Below are positions 28,073-37,427 of a stretch of DNA of 64,000 nucleotides, piece after piece. This stretch comes from DATAWK01 sp036267255 (GTDB lineage: Bacteria; Acidobacteriota; Terriglobia; Terriglobales; Acidobacteriaceae). The DNA is taken from positions 558,001-622,000 of the forward strand of contig DATAWK010000041.1 in the NCBI GenBank assembly GCA_036267255.1, in the 5' to 3' direction. Positions within the stretch are counted from its first letter, which is position 1, and each line of letters begins with the position of its first letter. Under the pieces are notes generated by a model, which did not search any database, had not been told where the DNA came from, and saw nothing but the letters and a program-made list of their open reading frames with translations. The translations under genes were made by a program, and so were the position numbers.

Positions 28073-28289
28073 ATCTCAATCTTAGCGAAGATGAATTTTT
28101 ACCGCGAACCTGCGGGCGGAAAGGTCCAGCGAAAGAACCAGCAGAGTCCGGTAAACTGGAAGCGACAGCATTTCGCATTTTGTACTGCAGTAAGAAACAG
28201 TTGCATGTTCTGGTCCGTATGTTGCAAGGTTCAGTGGTGCAGCTTCGCAATTCTTAAATTGTGCTTTACCAGGCAGGTTGTTCATCCAG
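28073..28289. other. Divergent promoter region rfbC / rfbB
   Basis: 217 nt of non-coding DNA between divergent rhamnose genes; it must carry promoters for both sides. I see no convincing hexamer pair, operator or riboswitch. GGCAGG at 28273-28278 may serve as ribosome-binding site for rfbB. Confidence 0.45.
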
Positions 28290-29378
28290 ATGCGTCAGCC
28301 AATTTTCGTTACAGGCGGAGCGGGTTTCATTGGTTCCAACTTCGTCCTTGACTGGTTCCAGAACAGCCCGTCGCCCTTAGTCAATTTTGACAAGCTCACG
28401 TATGCCGGCAATCTGCATAATCTGGAGTCGGTTGCCAGGCGGCCGGAGTACCGTTTTGTCCACGCCGACGTCTGCGACCGCGCTGCCGTAGATCAGGCGC
28501 TTCGTGAGTATCGCCCGCGCGCAATTGTGCACTTTGCCGCAGAGAGTCACGTCGATCGCTCGATCCTCGGCCCAGAGGCATTTTTGGAAACAAATGTCCG
28601 CGGAACCTTCGTTCTGTTGGAAGCGGCCCGCACTTATTATGCTGAGCTGGCAGATCCCGACCGGCAGCAGTTTCGCTTTCTGCATGTTTCCACCGACGAG
28701 GTTTATGGCTCACTTGACGCGAACGCCCCGGCATTTTTAGAGACGACACCGTACGCGCCCAACAGTCCTTATGCTGCATCGAAGGCTGCTTCGGACCACT
28801 TGGTGCGCGCTTACATCCACACATACGGATTGCCGGCAATCATTACGAACTGTTCGAACAATTACGGGCCATATCAGTTTCCAGAAAAATTGATCCCGCT
28901 GATGATCACCCATGCGCTGGCTGGCAAGCCGCTGCCGATTTATGGAGATGGTCTCAATGTACGCGACTGGCTTTATGTCGGCGATCACTGTGCGGCGTTG
29001 CGTCAGATGCTGGCCATCGGCATTCCCGGCGAGACCTACAATATTGGCGGACGCAACGAACGCGGCAACCGCGACGTCGTCGAATCCATCTGTACCTTGC
29101 TCGATAAGCTGCGTCCAGATTCGCCGCATGCCCCGCATGCCGCGCTCATTTCGTATGTAAAAGACCGTCCCGGACACGACCGCCGTTATGCTATCAATGC
29201 AACCAAGCTGGAGCAGGATTTGGGTTGGCGCGCGAAAGAAAACTTTGATACCGGGCTGCGCAAAACTGTCCAGTGGTATCTGGATCATATGGATTGGGTT
29301 GAGAGTGTAACCAGCGGATCCTACCAGCAGTGGATGCGGCAGAATTACCAGGCGCGAGGTGCGGCATGCGAGGCATAA
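28290..29378 (+). CDS. rfbB: dTDP-glucose 4,6-dehydratase
   Basis: NAD-dependent second step of dTDP-L-rhamnose synthesis. Rossmann motif TGGAGFIGSNFV, active-site region HVSTDEVYGSL with the catalytic Asp-Glu, Tyr-Lys pair in SPYAASKAASDHL, NNYGPYQFPEKLIPL, and DWLYVGDHCAAL. About 362 residues, normal size. ATG 28290 is chosen; a TTG four codons upstream is less likely. It overlaps rfbA by 13 nt, which suggests coupled translation. Confidence 0.95.
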   Translation: MRQPIFVTGGAGFIGSNFVLDWFQNSPSPLVNFDKLTYAGNLHNLESVARRPEYRFVHADVCDRAAVDQALREYRPRAIVHFAAESHVDRSILGPEAFLETNVRGTFVLLEAARTYYAELADPDRQQFRFLHVSTDEVYGSLDANAPAFLETTPYAPNSPYAASKAASDHLVRAYIHTYGLPAIITNCSNNYGPYQFPEKLIPLMITHALAGKPLPIYGDGLNVRDWLYVGDHCAALRQMLAIGIPGETYNIGGRNERGNRDVVESICTLLDKLRPDSPHAPHAALISYVKDRPGHDRRYAINATKLEQDLGWRAKENFDTGLRKTVQWYLDHMDWVESVTSGSYQQWMRQNYQARGAACEA

Positions 29379-30235
29379 TCCTGGCGGGTGGTTCTGGTAC
29401 GCGTCTTTACCCGGTTACCTATGCAACATCGAAACAATTGTTGCCGGTCTACGACAAGCCAATGATCTATTACCCGCTTTCCGCGCTGATGCTGGCTGGG
29501 ATCAGGGACATTTTAATCATCTCCACGCCTGCCGATACGCCGCGTTTTCAGTCGCTGCTGGGGACGGGAGAGCAGTGGGGGCTGCAGTTTCAATATGAGG
29601 TACAGCCAGAGCCGGGTGGACTGGCGCAGGCATTTTTGATCGGCGAGAAGTTCATCGGAAACCAGCGGCCGGCCCTCGTTCTAGGGGACAATATTTTCTA
29701 TGGGCACGATTTGTCGCGTATGTTGCGCAATGCCGTAACGCGAGAAGAAGGCGCTACGATCTTCGCTTATCCTGTGCAAGATCCGGAGCGTTATGGCGTC
29801 GTAGAGTTTGATGCCGAAAGTCGTGCTCTCTCAATCGAAGAAAAGCCCGCAAAGCCAAAGTCCCACTTCGCCGTTACCGGCATTTATTTTTATGACAGGC
29901 AGGTCGTCGATATCGCGAAATCACTAAAGCCTTCAGCGCGCGGCGAGCTTGAAATAACAGATATAAATCGCTGGTACCTGGAGCACGGGCAGTTGTATGC
30001 GGAGCATCTGGGTCGTGGCTTCGCGTGGCTGGATACCGGCACGTGCGATTCTCTGGTGGAGGCTGCCCTCTTCATTCAGACTTTGGAGAAGCGGCAGGGA
30101 TTGAAAGTCGCCTGCCCGGAGGAGATTGCATATCACCTCGGCTACATTACCGCAGTACAGATGGAGCGGCTTGCGGCCAAACTGGGTAAAAGCGGCTACG
30201 GGGAGTATCTTTTGCAGGTTTTGCGCGGGGTTTGA
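29366..30235 (+). CDS. rfbA: Glucose-1-phosphate thymidylyltransferase
   Basis: Joins dTTP and glucose-1-phosphate to dTDP-glucose, the first rhamnose step. The nucleotide-binding loop GGSGTRLYPVT is at the very N-terminus when ATG 29366 is used, which is the family-like start. Further marks are SKQLLPVYDKPMIYYPLS, LVLGDNIFYGHDLS, VQDPERYGVVEFD, EEKPAKPKSHFAVTG and GRGFAWLDTGTCDSL. About 289 residues. It starts inside the end of rfbB and ends 3 nt before rfbD, so rfbB-A-D form one transcription unit. Confidence 0.95.
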   Translation: MRGIILAGGSGTRLYPVTYATSKQLLPVYDKPMIYYPLSALMLAGIRDILIISTPADTPRFQSLLGTGEQWGLQFQYEVQPEPGGLAQAFLIGEKFIGNQRPALVLGDNIFYGHDLSRMLRNAVTREEGATIFAYPVQDPERYGVVEFDAESRALSIEEKPAKPKSHFAVTGIYFYDRQVVDIAKSLKPSARGELEITDINRWYLEHGQLYAEHLGRGFAWLDTGTCDSLVEAALFIQTLEKRQGLKVACPEEIAYHLGYITAVQMERLAAKLGKSGYGEYLLQVLRGV

Positions 30236-30238
30236 GAG

Positions 30239-31168
30239 ATGCCTTCGACACAGCAAGATCTGCGGATACTGGTCACAGGGCGCGATGGTCAGGTCGGCTA
30301 CGAATTGCAACGCGCTCTCGTTTCGCTTGGAGAGGTGATAGCGGTAAGCCGCAAGGAGATGGATCTAGCGTCTGCAGATTCGATTTGCAATTGCATTCGT
30401 TCTGTGCGGCCAAAACTGATCGTCAATGCTGCTGCCTACACAGCCGTCGACAAGGCTGAGAGCGAACCGGAACGGGCGCAACAGATCAATGCAGACGCAG
30501 TCGCCATCCTCGCAGAAGAGGCGAAGAACCTTGGCGCCGCGGTCATCCATTACTCCACGGACTATGTATTTGACGGCGCCAAGGCCACGCCCTATGCCGA
30601 GGAGGATCCAACGAATCCATTGAATGTATATGGCGCCACCAAGCTGGGTGGAGAACAGGCGCTTGCGGAAGCAGATATCCCATATCTGGTGCTGCGTACC
30701 AGTTGGGTTTACGGTGCGCGGGGCAAGAATTTTCTACGCACGATTTTGAAGCTGGCAGCAGAAAAGCCGGAGCTGCGCATTGTGGACGACCAGACGGGCG
30801 CACCTACATGGGCTCGCGACATTGCAGCGGCAACAGCATCCATTGCCCGGTTTTGGTTTAAAAGTACAGGCAAGCCTCGGTCGCCGGAACAGCTTCTTGC
30901 ACGTGCGGGTGTCTACCATCTCACGGCTTCCGGGGAAACTACCTGGCATGGCTTTGCTGCAGAAGCGATTCGCGTGCGCATGCAGTTATTTCCTGAAGAG
31001 GGCGTACACTTCGCTCATCTGGCAGCAATCCCGACGTCGGAATATCCGACGCCTGCTGCCAGGCCGAGGAACTCACGGCTCGATTGCAGCAAGGCGGCGC
31101 GCGCTTTTGATATTCGACTGCCAGAGTGGAGCGGTGTGCTGACTGCAGTCCTGAAAGAGATGGGATAG
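30239..31168 (+). CDS. rfbD: dTDP-4-dehydrorhamnose reductase
   Basis: NADPH-dependent last step to dTDP-L-rhamnose. It has the N-terminal GRDGQVGYELQRAL nucleotide-binding motif, LIVNAAAYTAVDKAESEPE, the STDYVFDG motif, the Tyr-Lys pair in NVYGATKLGGEQAL, and RTSWVYGARGKNFLRTIL. The 309-residue length is normal. Its loop GAPTWARDIAAATASI and the terminal GRPRNSRLDCSKA-type end (here AARPRNSRLDCSK) fit the family. It is the last gene of the rfbBAD unit; a 162-nt gap precedes rfbF. Confidence 0.94.
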   Translation: MPSTQQDLRILVTGRDGQVGYELQRALVSLGEVIAVSRKEMDLASADSICNCIRSVRPKLIVNAAAYTAVDKAESEPERAQQINADAVAILAEEAKNLGAAVIHYSTDYVFDGAKATPYAEEDPTNPLNVYGATKLGGEQALAEADIPYLVLRTSWVYGARGKNFLRTILKLAAEKPELRIVDDQTGAPTWARDIAAATASIARFWFKSTGKPRSPEQLLARAGVYHLTASGETTWHGFAAEAIRVRMQLFPEEGVHFAHLAAIPTSEYPTPAARPRNSRLDCSKAARAFDIRLPEWSGVLTAVLKEMG

Positions 31169-31330
31169 CGTTCCGTTGGAGGGCATAGCAATCGAATTCC
31201 AAAGATGGCCAAAATTGGAAATGGGATTGCGCGGTCAAGGTAAGCTGGAAGCAGGCCCTGTTGAGACAAGGAGCGTCTGGGGCTGCATGCAGTCTGTTTT
31301 GCGTGTTGTACTTGGGGCAGGAGGAGATCG

Positions 31331-32104
31331 ATGAAAGCTGTGATTCTGGCGGGCGGATTGGGGAGTCGTCTGAGCGAGGAGACAGGTGCGCGTCCGAAGC
31401 CGATGGTAGAGATCGGCGGGCGCCCAATGCTCTGGCATATCATGAAAATTTACTCCGCCTATGGGATCAACGATTTCATCGTCTGCCTGGGCTACAAGGG
31501 CAACACGATTAAGGAATATTTCGCCAACTATTTTTTATATTCATCAGATATCACGATTGACTTGGCGGCGAACAAGATTGAAAGTCATCGCAATGATTGC
31601 GAGCCGTGGCGTGTGACCATGGTGGATACCGGCGCCAGCACCATGACGGGGGGACGCCTCCGCCGCATTCTGCCCTATGTAGAGAAGGAAGAGATGTTTT
31701 GCTTTACCTATGGTGATGGTGTGGCGAATGTAGACATCGCAAGGCTGATCGAATTTCATAAACAGCAAAAGAAACTGGTTACGGTAACAGCGACTCAACC
31801 GGTGGGTAGATTTGGTGGAATGCAGATTGAATCAGACGGGCGCGTCTCCGCCTTTACTGAGAAACCGAAAGGCGATGGCCGCTGGGTCAATGGAGGGTTT
31901 TTTGTTCTTTCGCCGAAGGTCGCCAGGTATCTGAAAGACGACACGACAACATGGGAATATGAACCTTTGGATACACTCTCGCGTGAGGGTCAGGTTGCTG
32001 CGTACCAACACTCGGGATTTTGGCAGCCGATGGATACCATGCATGACAGAAATCTCCTCGAAGAATTGTGGGCCTCAGGCTCGGCTCCGTGGAAGGTCTG
32101 GTAG
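31331..32104 (+). CDS. rfbF: Glucose-1-phosphate cytidylyltransferase
   Basis: Forms CDP-glucose from CTP and glucose-1-phosphate, entry step to CDP-3,6-dideoxyhexoses. The 257-residue protein has GGLGSRLSEETGARPKPMVE-type motif at the N-terminus (residues 8-27), MLWHIMKIYSAYGI, FIVCLGYKG, the acceptor-site FTYGDGVAN and KPKGDGRWVNGGFFV. An excellent AGGAGG-like site (31319-31326) sits just before ATG 31331, stronger than most in this window. It is followed directly by rfbG (3-nt gap) and rfbH (overlap), forming one operon for the CDP branch. Confidence 0.95.
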   Translation: MKAVILAGGLGSRLSEETGARPKPMVEIGGRPMLWHIMKIYSAYGINDFIVCLGYKGNTIKEYFANYFLYSSDITIDLAANKIESHRNDCEPWRVTMVDTGASTMTGGRLRRILPYVEKEEMFCFTYGDGVANVDIARLIEFHKQQKKLVTVTATQPVGRFGGMQIESDGRVSAFTEKPKGDGRWVNGGFFVLSPKVARYLKDDTTTWEYEPLDTLSREGQVAAYQHSGFWQPMDTMHDRNLLEELWASGSAPWKVW

Positions 32105-32107
32105 CGC

Positions 32108-33220
32108 ATGTTCTGGAATGGTCGCAAAGTTTTCCTGACGGGGCATACAGGGTTCAAAGGAGGATGGCTGTCTTTGTGGCTTCAGCAGCTAGGTGCTGAA
32201 GTGTGCGGCTTTGCACTGGAAGCACCCACGGAGCCGAATCTGTTTCGGGCTGCCACCGTTGCGAACGGTATGCAGTCAGTGATTGGTAATATTGGCGATT
32301 TGCCAAAGCTGCGACAGGCAATGCATGCCTTTCATCCGGAGATTGTTATGCACCTCGCTGCGCAACCACTAGTGCGCAAATCGTATGAAGATCCGGTTGG
32401 CACCTATACGACCAACGTTGTAGGTACGGCGAACGTGCTTGAATCTATGCGTGCATGCAGCTCTGTCCGCGCAGCAGTGGTGATTACTACCGATAAGTGT
32501 TATGAAAACAAAGAATGGATCTGGGCCTACCGGGAAAACGATCGCCTGGGTGGACACGATCCCTACAGCAGCAGCAAGGCCTGTGCCGAGTTGGTTGTGG
32601 CATCCTACCGCAATTCGTTTTTCTCTGGTGATCGCTCCTCGCAGCATGCCGTGGCGCTGGCTTCCGCGCGCGCGGGGAATGTAATCGGTGGTGGCGACTG
32701 GGCTCAAGATCGTTTGATGCCAGATATTATGCGCGCCTTTTATAGCCAGAAGGTATTGAAGATTCGCAATCCGCATGCAGTGCGGCCTTGGCAGCACGTA
32801 TTGGAACCGCTGCGCGGATATTTGCTGCTGGCGGAAAACCTCTATCGGCATGGTTCACAACTTGCAGAGGCCTGGAACTTTGGACCGGAATATTCCGATG
32901 CTCGCCCGGTGCAATGGATCGTCGAACAAACGGCTTCTTTCTGGGGACCTGCAGCGCGCTGGGAAGTCGATGTATCTCAACATCCGCATGAAGCCCAGAC
33001 GCTCAAGCTGGATTGGTCGAAGGCGTCTGATACGCTCGGCTGGAAGCCTGTGCTCCATCTGGAAGATGCGTTGAAGCTTACCGCAGATTGGTATCGCGCC
33101 TGGAACGCCGGTACAGAAATGCGTTCCTTTACCTGTAGTCAAATCGAGCAGTATCAACGGATCGCCTGTGTAAACCGCGCAGGCGATAATGAGATCACCG
33201 CAGTGGGAAATTCCGCATGA
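32108..33220 (+). CDS. rfbG: CDP-glucose 4,6-dehydratase
   Basis: NAD-dependent formation of CDP-4-keto-6-deoxyglucose. Rossmann motif TGHTGFKGGWLSLWL, which is diagnostic for this family over other SDR dehydratases, then MHLAAQPLVRKSYEDP, VITTDKCYENKEW with the catalytic residues, DPYSSSKACAELV with the Tyr-Lys pair, and RAGNVIGGGDWAQDRL and HAVRPWQHVLEPLRGYL. 370 residues, normal. The stop overlaps the rfbH start by 4 nt (ATGA). Confidence 0.95.
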   Translation: MFWNGRKVFLTGHTGFKGGWLSLWLQQLGAEVCGFALEAPTEPNLFRAATVANGMQSVIGNIGDLPKLRQAMHAFHPEIVMHLAAQPLVRKSYEDPVGTYTTNVVGTANVLESMRACSSVRAAVVITTDKCYENKEWIWAYRENDRLGGHDPYSSSKACAELVVASYRNSFFSGDRSSQHAVALASARAGNVIGGGDWAQDRLMPDIMRAFYSQKVLKIRNPHAVRPWQHVLEPLRGYLLLAENLYRHGSQLAEAWNFGPEYSDARPVQWIVEQTASFWGPAARWEVDVSQHPHEAQTLKLDWSKASDTLGWKPVLHLEDALKLTADWYRAWNAGTEMRSFTCSQIEQYQRIACVNRAGDNEITAVGNSA

Positions 33221-34542
33221 GTCGAGCAGAGGAGCTTCGTAAGCAGATATTGAGCTTGGTGCAGGAGTATTCGCAGGAGGCCTTTTCACAAAAACCTTTT
33301 GTCCCGGGAGAATCTTCTGTGCCTGTTTCAGGCCGTGTTTTCGACGGCAAAGATGTTGAGACACTCGTGGACTCTTCCCTGGATTTCTGGTTGACAGCCG
33401 GCCGATTCTCAGATGACTTCGAGCGTAAATTTGCGCGTCGCTTTGGTGTGCGCGAAGCACGGCTGGTGAATTCTGGTTCTTCTGCGAACTTAATCGCAGT
33501 TTCTGTGCTTACATCTCCTACGCTGGGGGATCGCCAATTGAAGCCCGGAGATGAAATCATTACTTTGGCTGCTGGATTTCCCACCACGGTCAATCCCATC
33601 ATTCAGAATCGAGCCGTACCAGTATTTATTGACGTTGAGCTGGGTACCTACAATGCAGATGTTTCCAAGTTGGAAGCAGCGTTGAGCTCGCGCACGCGCG
33701 CCATCATGTTTGCGCACACACTGGGGAATCCCTTTGACCTGCGGACCGTAGCAGCCCTCGCAAAAAAACATAATTTATGGCTGATTGAAGATTGTTGTGA
33801 TGCACTGGGAGCAATCTTTGCAGGGCAAAATGTTGGCACCTTTGGAGATATTGCGACGGTTAGTTTTTATCCGGCACACCATATCACGATGGGCGAGGGT
33901 GGCTGTGTACTGACAGACAAGCCTGCGCTGGCCAAGCTGATGGAATCGTTTCGCGACTGGGGCCGCGATTGCTGGTGCGCGCCCGGCAAAGAAAACACCT
34001 GCGGCAAGCGCTTTGAATGGCAACTTGGTGCGCTGCCTTGCGGTTATGATCACAAATACACATATTCGCACATTGGGTACAATCTGAAAGTCACGGACAT
34101 GCAGGCGGCCATAGGTGTATCGCAACTGGATAAGCTGGATACATTTATTGCCGCGCGCAAGAAAAATTTCTCCACGTTATACAAAGGACTTACTCCGCTG
34201 CAGGACTTCTTTTTACTGCCTCAGGCTACTCCGGGCAGTGATCCAAGCTGGTTTGGATTCCCGATTGCCGTCAAGCCAGAGTCGGGCCTGACGCGCAATC
34301 GAGTTATCAGCTATTTGGAGTCACATAAAATTGGCACCCGGCTTTTGTTTGGAGGTAACCTGGTGCGTCAGCCAGCATACAAAGATTGTGAATATCGCAT
34401 TGTTGGCGACCTGCCGAATGCAGATTATGTTATGCACAACGTATTCTGGATTGGAGTCTATCCAGGCCTTACGGAGGAAATGCTGCAGTACGTGATCGAA
34501 TGCTTCCAACAAGTGGCGACAGAAAAGCTTGTAACTCTCTAA
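33217..34542 (+). CDS. rfbH: CDP-4-dehydro-6-deoxyglucose 3-dehydrase (E1, RfbH/AscC)
   Basis: A PMP- and [2Fe-2S]-dependent C3 deoxygenase giving the CDP-3,6-dideoxy-4-keto sugar. Although it has an aminotransferase fold, the PLP lysine is replaced by histidine in SFYPAHHITMGEGG (His 221/222), as expected for E1. The cluster motif C-X57-C-X-C-X7-C is exact: Cys194, Cys252, Cys254 and Cys262, in EDCCDAL and RDCWCAPGKENTCGKRF. ALPCGYDHKYTYSHIGYN and the C-terminal domain are intact; 441 residues. The partner E3 ferredoxin-type reductase (RfbI/AscD/DdhD) is not encoded in the window. Confidence 0.95.
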   Translation: MSRAEELRKQILSLVQEYSQEAFSQKPFVPGESSVPVSGRVFDGKDVETLVDSSLDFWLTAGRFSDDFERKFARRFGVREARLVNSGSSANLIAVSVLTSPTLGDRQLKPGDEIITLAAGFPTTVNPIIQNRAVPVFIDVELGTYNADVSKLEAALSSRTRAIMFAHTLGNPFDLRTVAALAKKHNLWLIEDCCDALGAIFAGQNVGTFGDIATVSFYPAHHITMGEGGCVLTDKPALAKLMESFRDWGRDCWCAPGKENTCGKRFEWQLGALPCGYDHKYTYSHIGYNLKVTDMQAAIGVSQLDKLDTFIAARKKNFSTLYKGLTPLQDFFLLPQATPGSDPSWFGFPIAVKPESGLTRNRVISYLESHKIGTRLLFGGNLVRQPAYKDCEYRIVGDLPNADYVMHNVFWIGVYPGLTEEMLQYVIECFQQVATEKLVTL

Positions 34543-34675
34543 TTATAGGTGCCTGTGCTGCTTTATTGCAGAGCTAGTTTGGTGACAGGTGGCGCTAGTG
34601 GAACATAGAGTTGCAATCCATTGGCCCATACGGTTCGACCCATAGGCAGTCTCTATGCGGTAAAGGATAATTTCG

Positions 34676-36130
34676 TTGTCTAGCCACAAAGCAGAGCCAT
34701 CCTCGAAAGACCCCGCAGTTCCAGCTGTCGCAGAGGATGCTATCGAACTTGAAATTCTGCCGTCCGAGTCGGGCAGCGTGCTCGTCGCGCGCCTCAAACA
34801 ATGGACGGGAGTAGATCGAGCCATTGCGTTTACCGTTATGGCCCGATTCTGGTCCGCCTTTGCAGGTGTGGTGACGATCCTGCTGATTGCCAAATTTCTA
34901 ACTCCATCGGAACAGGGATACTATTACACGTTTTCTAGTCTTGTAGCCCTGCAAATTATTTTTGAGCTGGGATTCTCGTTTGTCGTGTTGCAATTGGCAA
35001 CGCATGAACGTGCGAAATTGACCATTTTCGATGATGGACATATTGAGGGCAACAGCATTGCTCATGCCCGCCTGGCCTCTGTATTGCAGAAATCTGTTCG
35101 TTGGTATTGTGTTGCTGCAACATTGATGGCATGTACGCTTCTACCGGCGGGGATTTACTTCTTTACGACCCACCATAATACTGCCACATTAGCCCACGCA
35201 TGGCGCTTACCCTGGATTATTCTCGTTTTTGCTGCAACGGCAACCTTTCAGATTGATCCCATAATCTCGTTTCTGGAGGGCTGTGGCTATGTCGCCGATG
35301 TAGCTCGTATGCGGCTTACGCAGGCGATGGTTGCCAGTAGCCTGGCATGGTCGGCACTTCTTTTGCATCATGGTCTATTCGCACCTGCGATGGTCATCAC
35401 GGGGCAAGCGGTTGTCGGCCTGGGGTGGATTTTGATCCGACGCCGACGGTTGATCTTCGGATTGCTTCGGCACAAAACCCATGGGAACCAGATCGTTTGG
35501 CGTTCCGAAGTATGGTCATTCCAGTGGAGGATTGCCATCAGTTGGCTCTGCGGCTACTTCATTTATCAGCTATTTAATCCAATTATTTTTGCCTATCAGG
35601 GGCCAGTCGTTGCTGGCCGCATGGGCATGTCACTCAGCATATCGGGATCTATCGGTGCTGTGGCGATCGCGTGGATGAATACCAAATCATCTCCTTTCGG
35701 GCACATTATTGCGCAGGGGAAATACCGGGAACTTGATCATCTCTTCTTTCGAACGCTCAAACAGTCCACAATATTTCTCCTTGCTGGAATCACCACATTT
35801 TTTTCCTGCCTTCTATATGCAGCACGGCACTATCCAAAATATGCTGACCGGGTACTCACCCCATGGGCCTTTGCATTCTTGCTACTCGGTGTGATTTCTA
35901 ATCATATTGTTACTAGCGAAGCACTCTATCTTCGTGCGCATAAACAAGAGCCATTTCTTATTGTTTCCGTGATTGGTGCCATACTAATCACCATATCGAT
36001 CTATTTTCTCGGTAGGTACGAAAGCGCTAATGCGGTCGCTGTCGGCTATTTTCTCTGCAGTTGGCCTACAGGACTCATGGGTAGCTATATCTTCATTACG
36101 AAGCGTCGCGCATGGCACATGCCGGCTTAA
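34676..36130 (+). CDS. Wzx-like polysaccharide flippase (MOP superfamily)
   Basis: A 484-residue polytopic membrane protein, likely the flippase that moves the lipid-linked repeat unit across the inner membrane. After a charged 45-residue N-terminal tail come about 12 hydrophobic helices, the first at AFAGVVTILLIAKFL next to an FLTPSEQGYYYTFSSL loop, which is typical of Wzx/oligosaccharide transporters. The start is a TTG with AAGGA 8 nt upstream (34663-34667); no nearby ATG gives a complete first helix set. Placed right after the CDP-sugar operon and before the glycosyltransferase block. Confidence 0.75.
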   Translation: MSSHKAEPSSKDPAVPAVAEDAIELEILPSESGSVLVARLKQWTGVDRAIAFTVMARFWSAFAGVVTILLIAKFLTPSEQGYYYTFSSLVALQIIFELGFSFVVLQLATHERAKLTIFDDGHIEGNSIAHARLASVLQKSVRWYCVAATLMACTLLPAGIYFFTTHHNTATLAHAWRLPWIILVFAATATFQIDPIISFLEGCGYVADVARMRLTQAMVASSLAWSALLLHHGLFAPAMVITGQAVVGLGWILIRRRRLIFGLLRHKTHGNQIVWRSEVWSFQWRIAISWLCGYFIYQLFNPIIFAYQGPVVAGRMGMSLSISGSIGAVAIAWMNTKSSPFGHIIAQGKYRELDHLFFRTLKQSTIFLLAGITTFFSCLLYAARHYPKYADRVLTPWAFAFLLLGVISNHIVTSEALYLRAHKQEPFLIVSVIGAILITISIYFLGRYESANAVAVGYFLCSWPTGLMGSYIFITKRRAWHMPA

Positions 36131-36312
36131 AAAATACAGCCGGAGCACACATTTCTGTAAACATTGGCACAGAGAAACTATGATGGATAACATTACGTAG
36201 AAATGTTAACGACTACTCGTTGTAGCCAGCTTGTACCATTAAGCACAGCGCCGTAAGTATTATCATGTGATTGCAGTGTCATTTAATAGGGATCACTTAG
36301 GGGTAAAGTACA

Positions 36313-37233
36313 GTGCCTGAATTATCGGTTTGCATTCCAACGTACAATTATGGGAGATTTTTGCCTAAGACCATCGAATCGGTGATGCGTCAAGGCCTGC
36401 ATGACTTTGAAATTGTGATCTCTGATAATGCCTCCCAGGATGGCACAGAAGCTGTTGTGAAAGCGCTGGACAACAAGCATATTCGCTATTTTCGGAATGA
36501 AATCAATCTAGGACCGCATGAAAATAGTAGACGGTGTTTGGCCTATGCCCAAGGAAAGTATATTAAATTTCTCTGTGCCGATGATGTGCTGCTCGACGGG
36601 GTGCTGCTTAAGCAACTTGAGATTTTGCGGCACCGGCCAGGGGTAGCATTAGTTACATGTGATTTACTTATTACCGACAGCGAACTGCATGTAGAACGAA
36701 CACTGCGTTTCTTCCCGGGGTCTTGCTCAGGATCGCGTGTTATCAATGCTTGTCTAAGTGGTCTTATCAACTATGTTGGTGGGCCATCCAACATTATGTT
36801 TCGACGTGCGAACTCCGCCGGACTACCATTTGATGATACGTATCATGGTTTGGCAGATTTGAAACTGAACCTACACTTATTGCATTGTGGTGATTATGTC
36901 AATATCGATGAGGCTGGCTATTTGTATCGACGGCATCCTAACTCGGATTCTGAAATCAGCGTCACCCGGCAGATATCCAGAGCAGAGCCTCTCCGGCTTA
37001 TCGAGGAATACAATTGGTGGAATCCTTTAAGTTGCCTGAAAGTTATGCGATTGCATAGAGCCGAGGGCTGGCATCAAGTGCGCAAGCATTGGCGGCAAGC
37101 ATGCATGCCAATACAGTTGTTAAAGGCTTTTACAGCGGCTCCCGATGTACTGCGAATGTATATACGCAACACATACGATTTTCGGAATCCAACGCATCGT
37201 AAGCAGCAAACACGTACACCTGTTGCAAGCTAA
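36313..37233 (+). CDS. Glycosyltransferase family 2
   Basis: A 306-residue GT-A fold transferase, cytoplasmic face. The nucleotide-sugar site is visible as SVCIPTYNYGRFLPKTIESVMRQ (split N-terminal motif), VISDNASQDGTE and the metal-binding CADDVLLDG. A substrate region FRRANSAGLPFDDTYHGLADLKL follows. GTG start with GGGG about 10 nt before it. Base composition is lower in GC than the rfb genes upstream, as for the following five genes. Donor and acceptor cannot be predicted. Confidence 0.84.
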   Translation: MPELSVCIPTYNYGRFLPKTIESVMRQGLHDFEIVISDNASQDGTEAVVKALDNKHIRYFRNEINLGPHENSRRCLAYAQGKYIKFLCADDVLLDGVLLKQLEILRHRPGVALVTCDLLITDSELHVERTLRFFPGSCSGSRVINACLSGLINYVGGPSNIMFRRANSAGLPFDDTYHGLADLKLNLHLLHCGDYVNIDEAGYLYRRHPNSDSEISVTRQISRAEPLRLIEEYNWWNPLSCLKVMRLHRAEGWHQVRKHWRQACMPIQLLKAFTAAPDVLRMYIRNTYDFRNPTHRKQQTRTPVAS

Positions 37234-37427
37234 CTGGTTTGACGTTAGGTTAATTTTGTATCTGCTGCATGCCCGAGAGCGTTGTGTAAAATACTTCCAT
37301 CATATATTAGCTACATCGCGGTAGGATTGTAAATTTCAACAGCATAGTTTCAGCAAACAGTAACGTCGGCTGGTAACCTGCTTTAAAGCAGTATTCAATT
37401 GCGAAAATGCGTAAAATTTAAAAAGCT
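37234..37427. other. AT-rich convergent intergenic region
   Basis: 194 nt between two convergent genes. It holds one perfect 14-nt palindrome, CTGCTTTAAAGCAG (37378-37391), not followed by a T-run, so it is not a clear terminator. Nothing else was recognised. Confidence 0.4.

Noticed and set aside
34625..34645. GGTTCGA sequence resembling a tRNA T-loop
   Set aside because: No cloverleaf can be drawn around it; no tRNA was found in the window.
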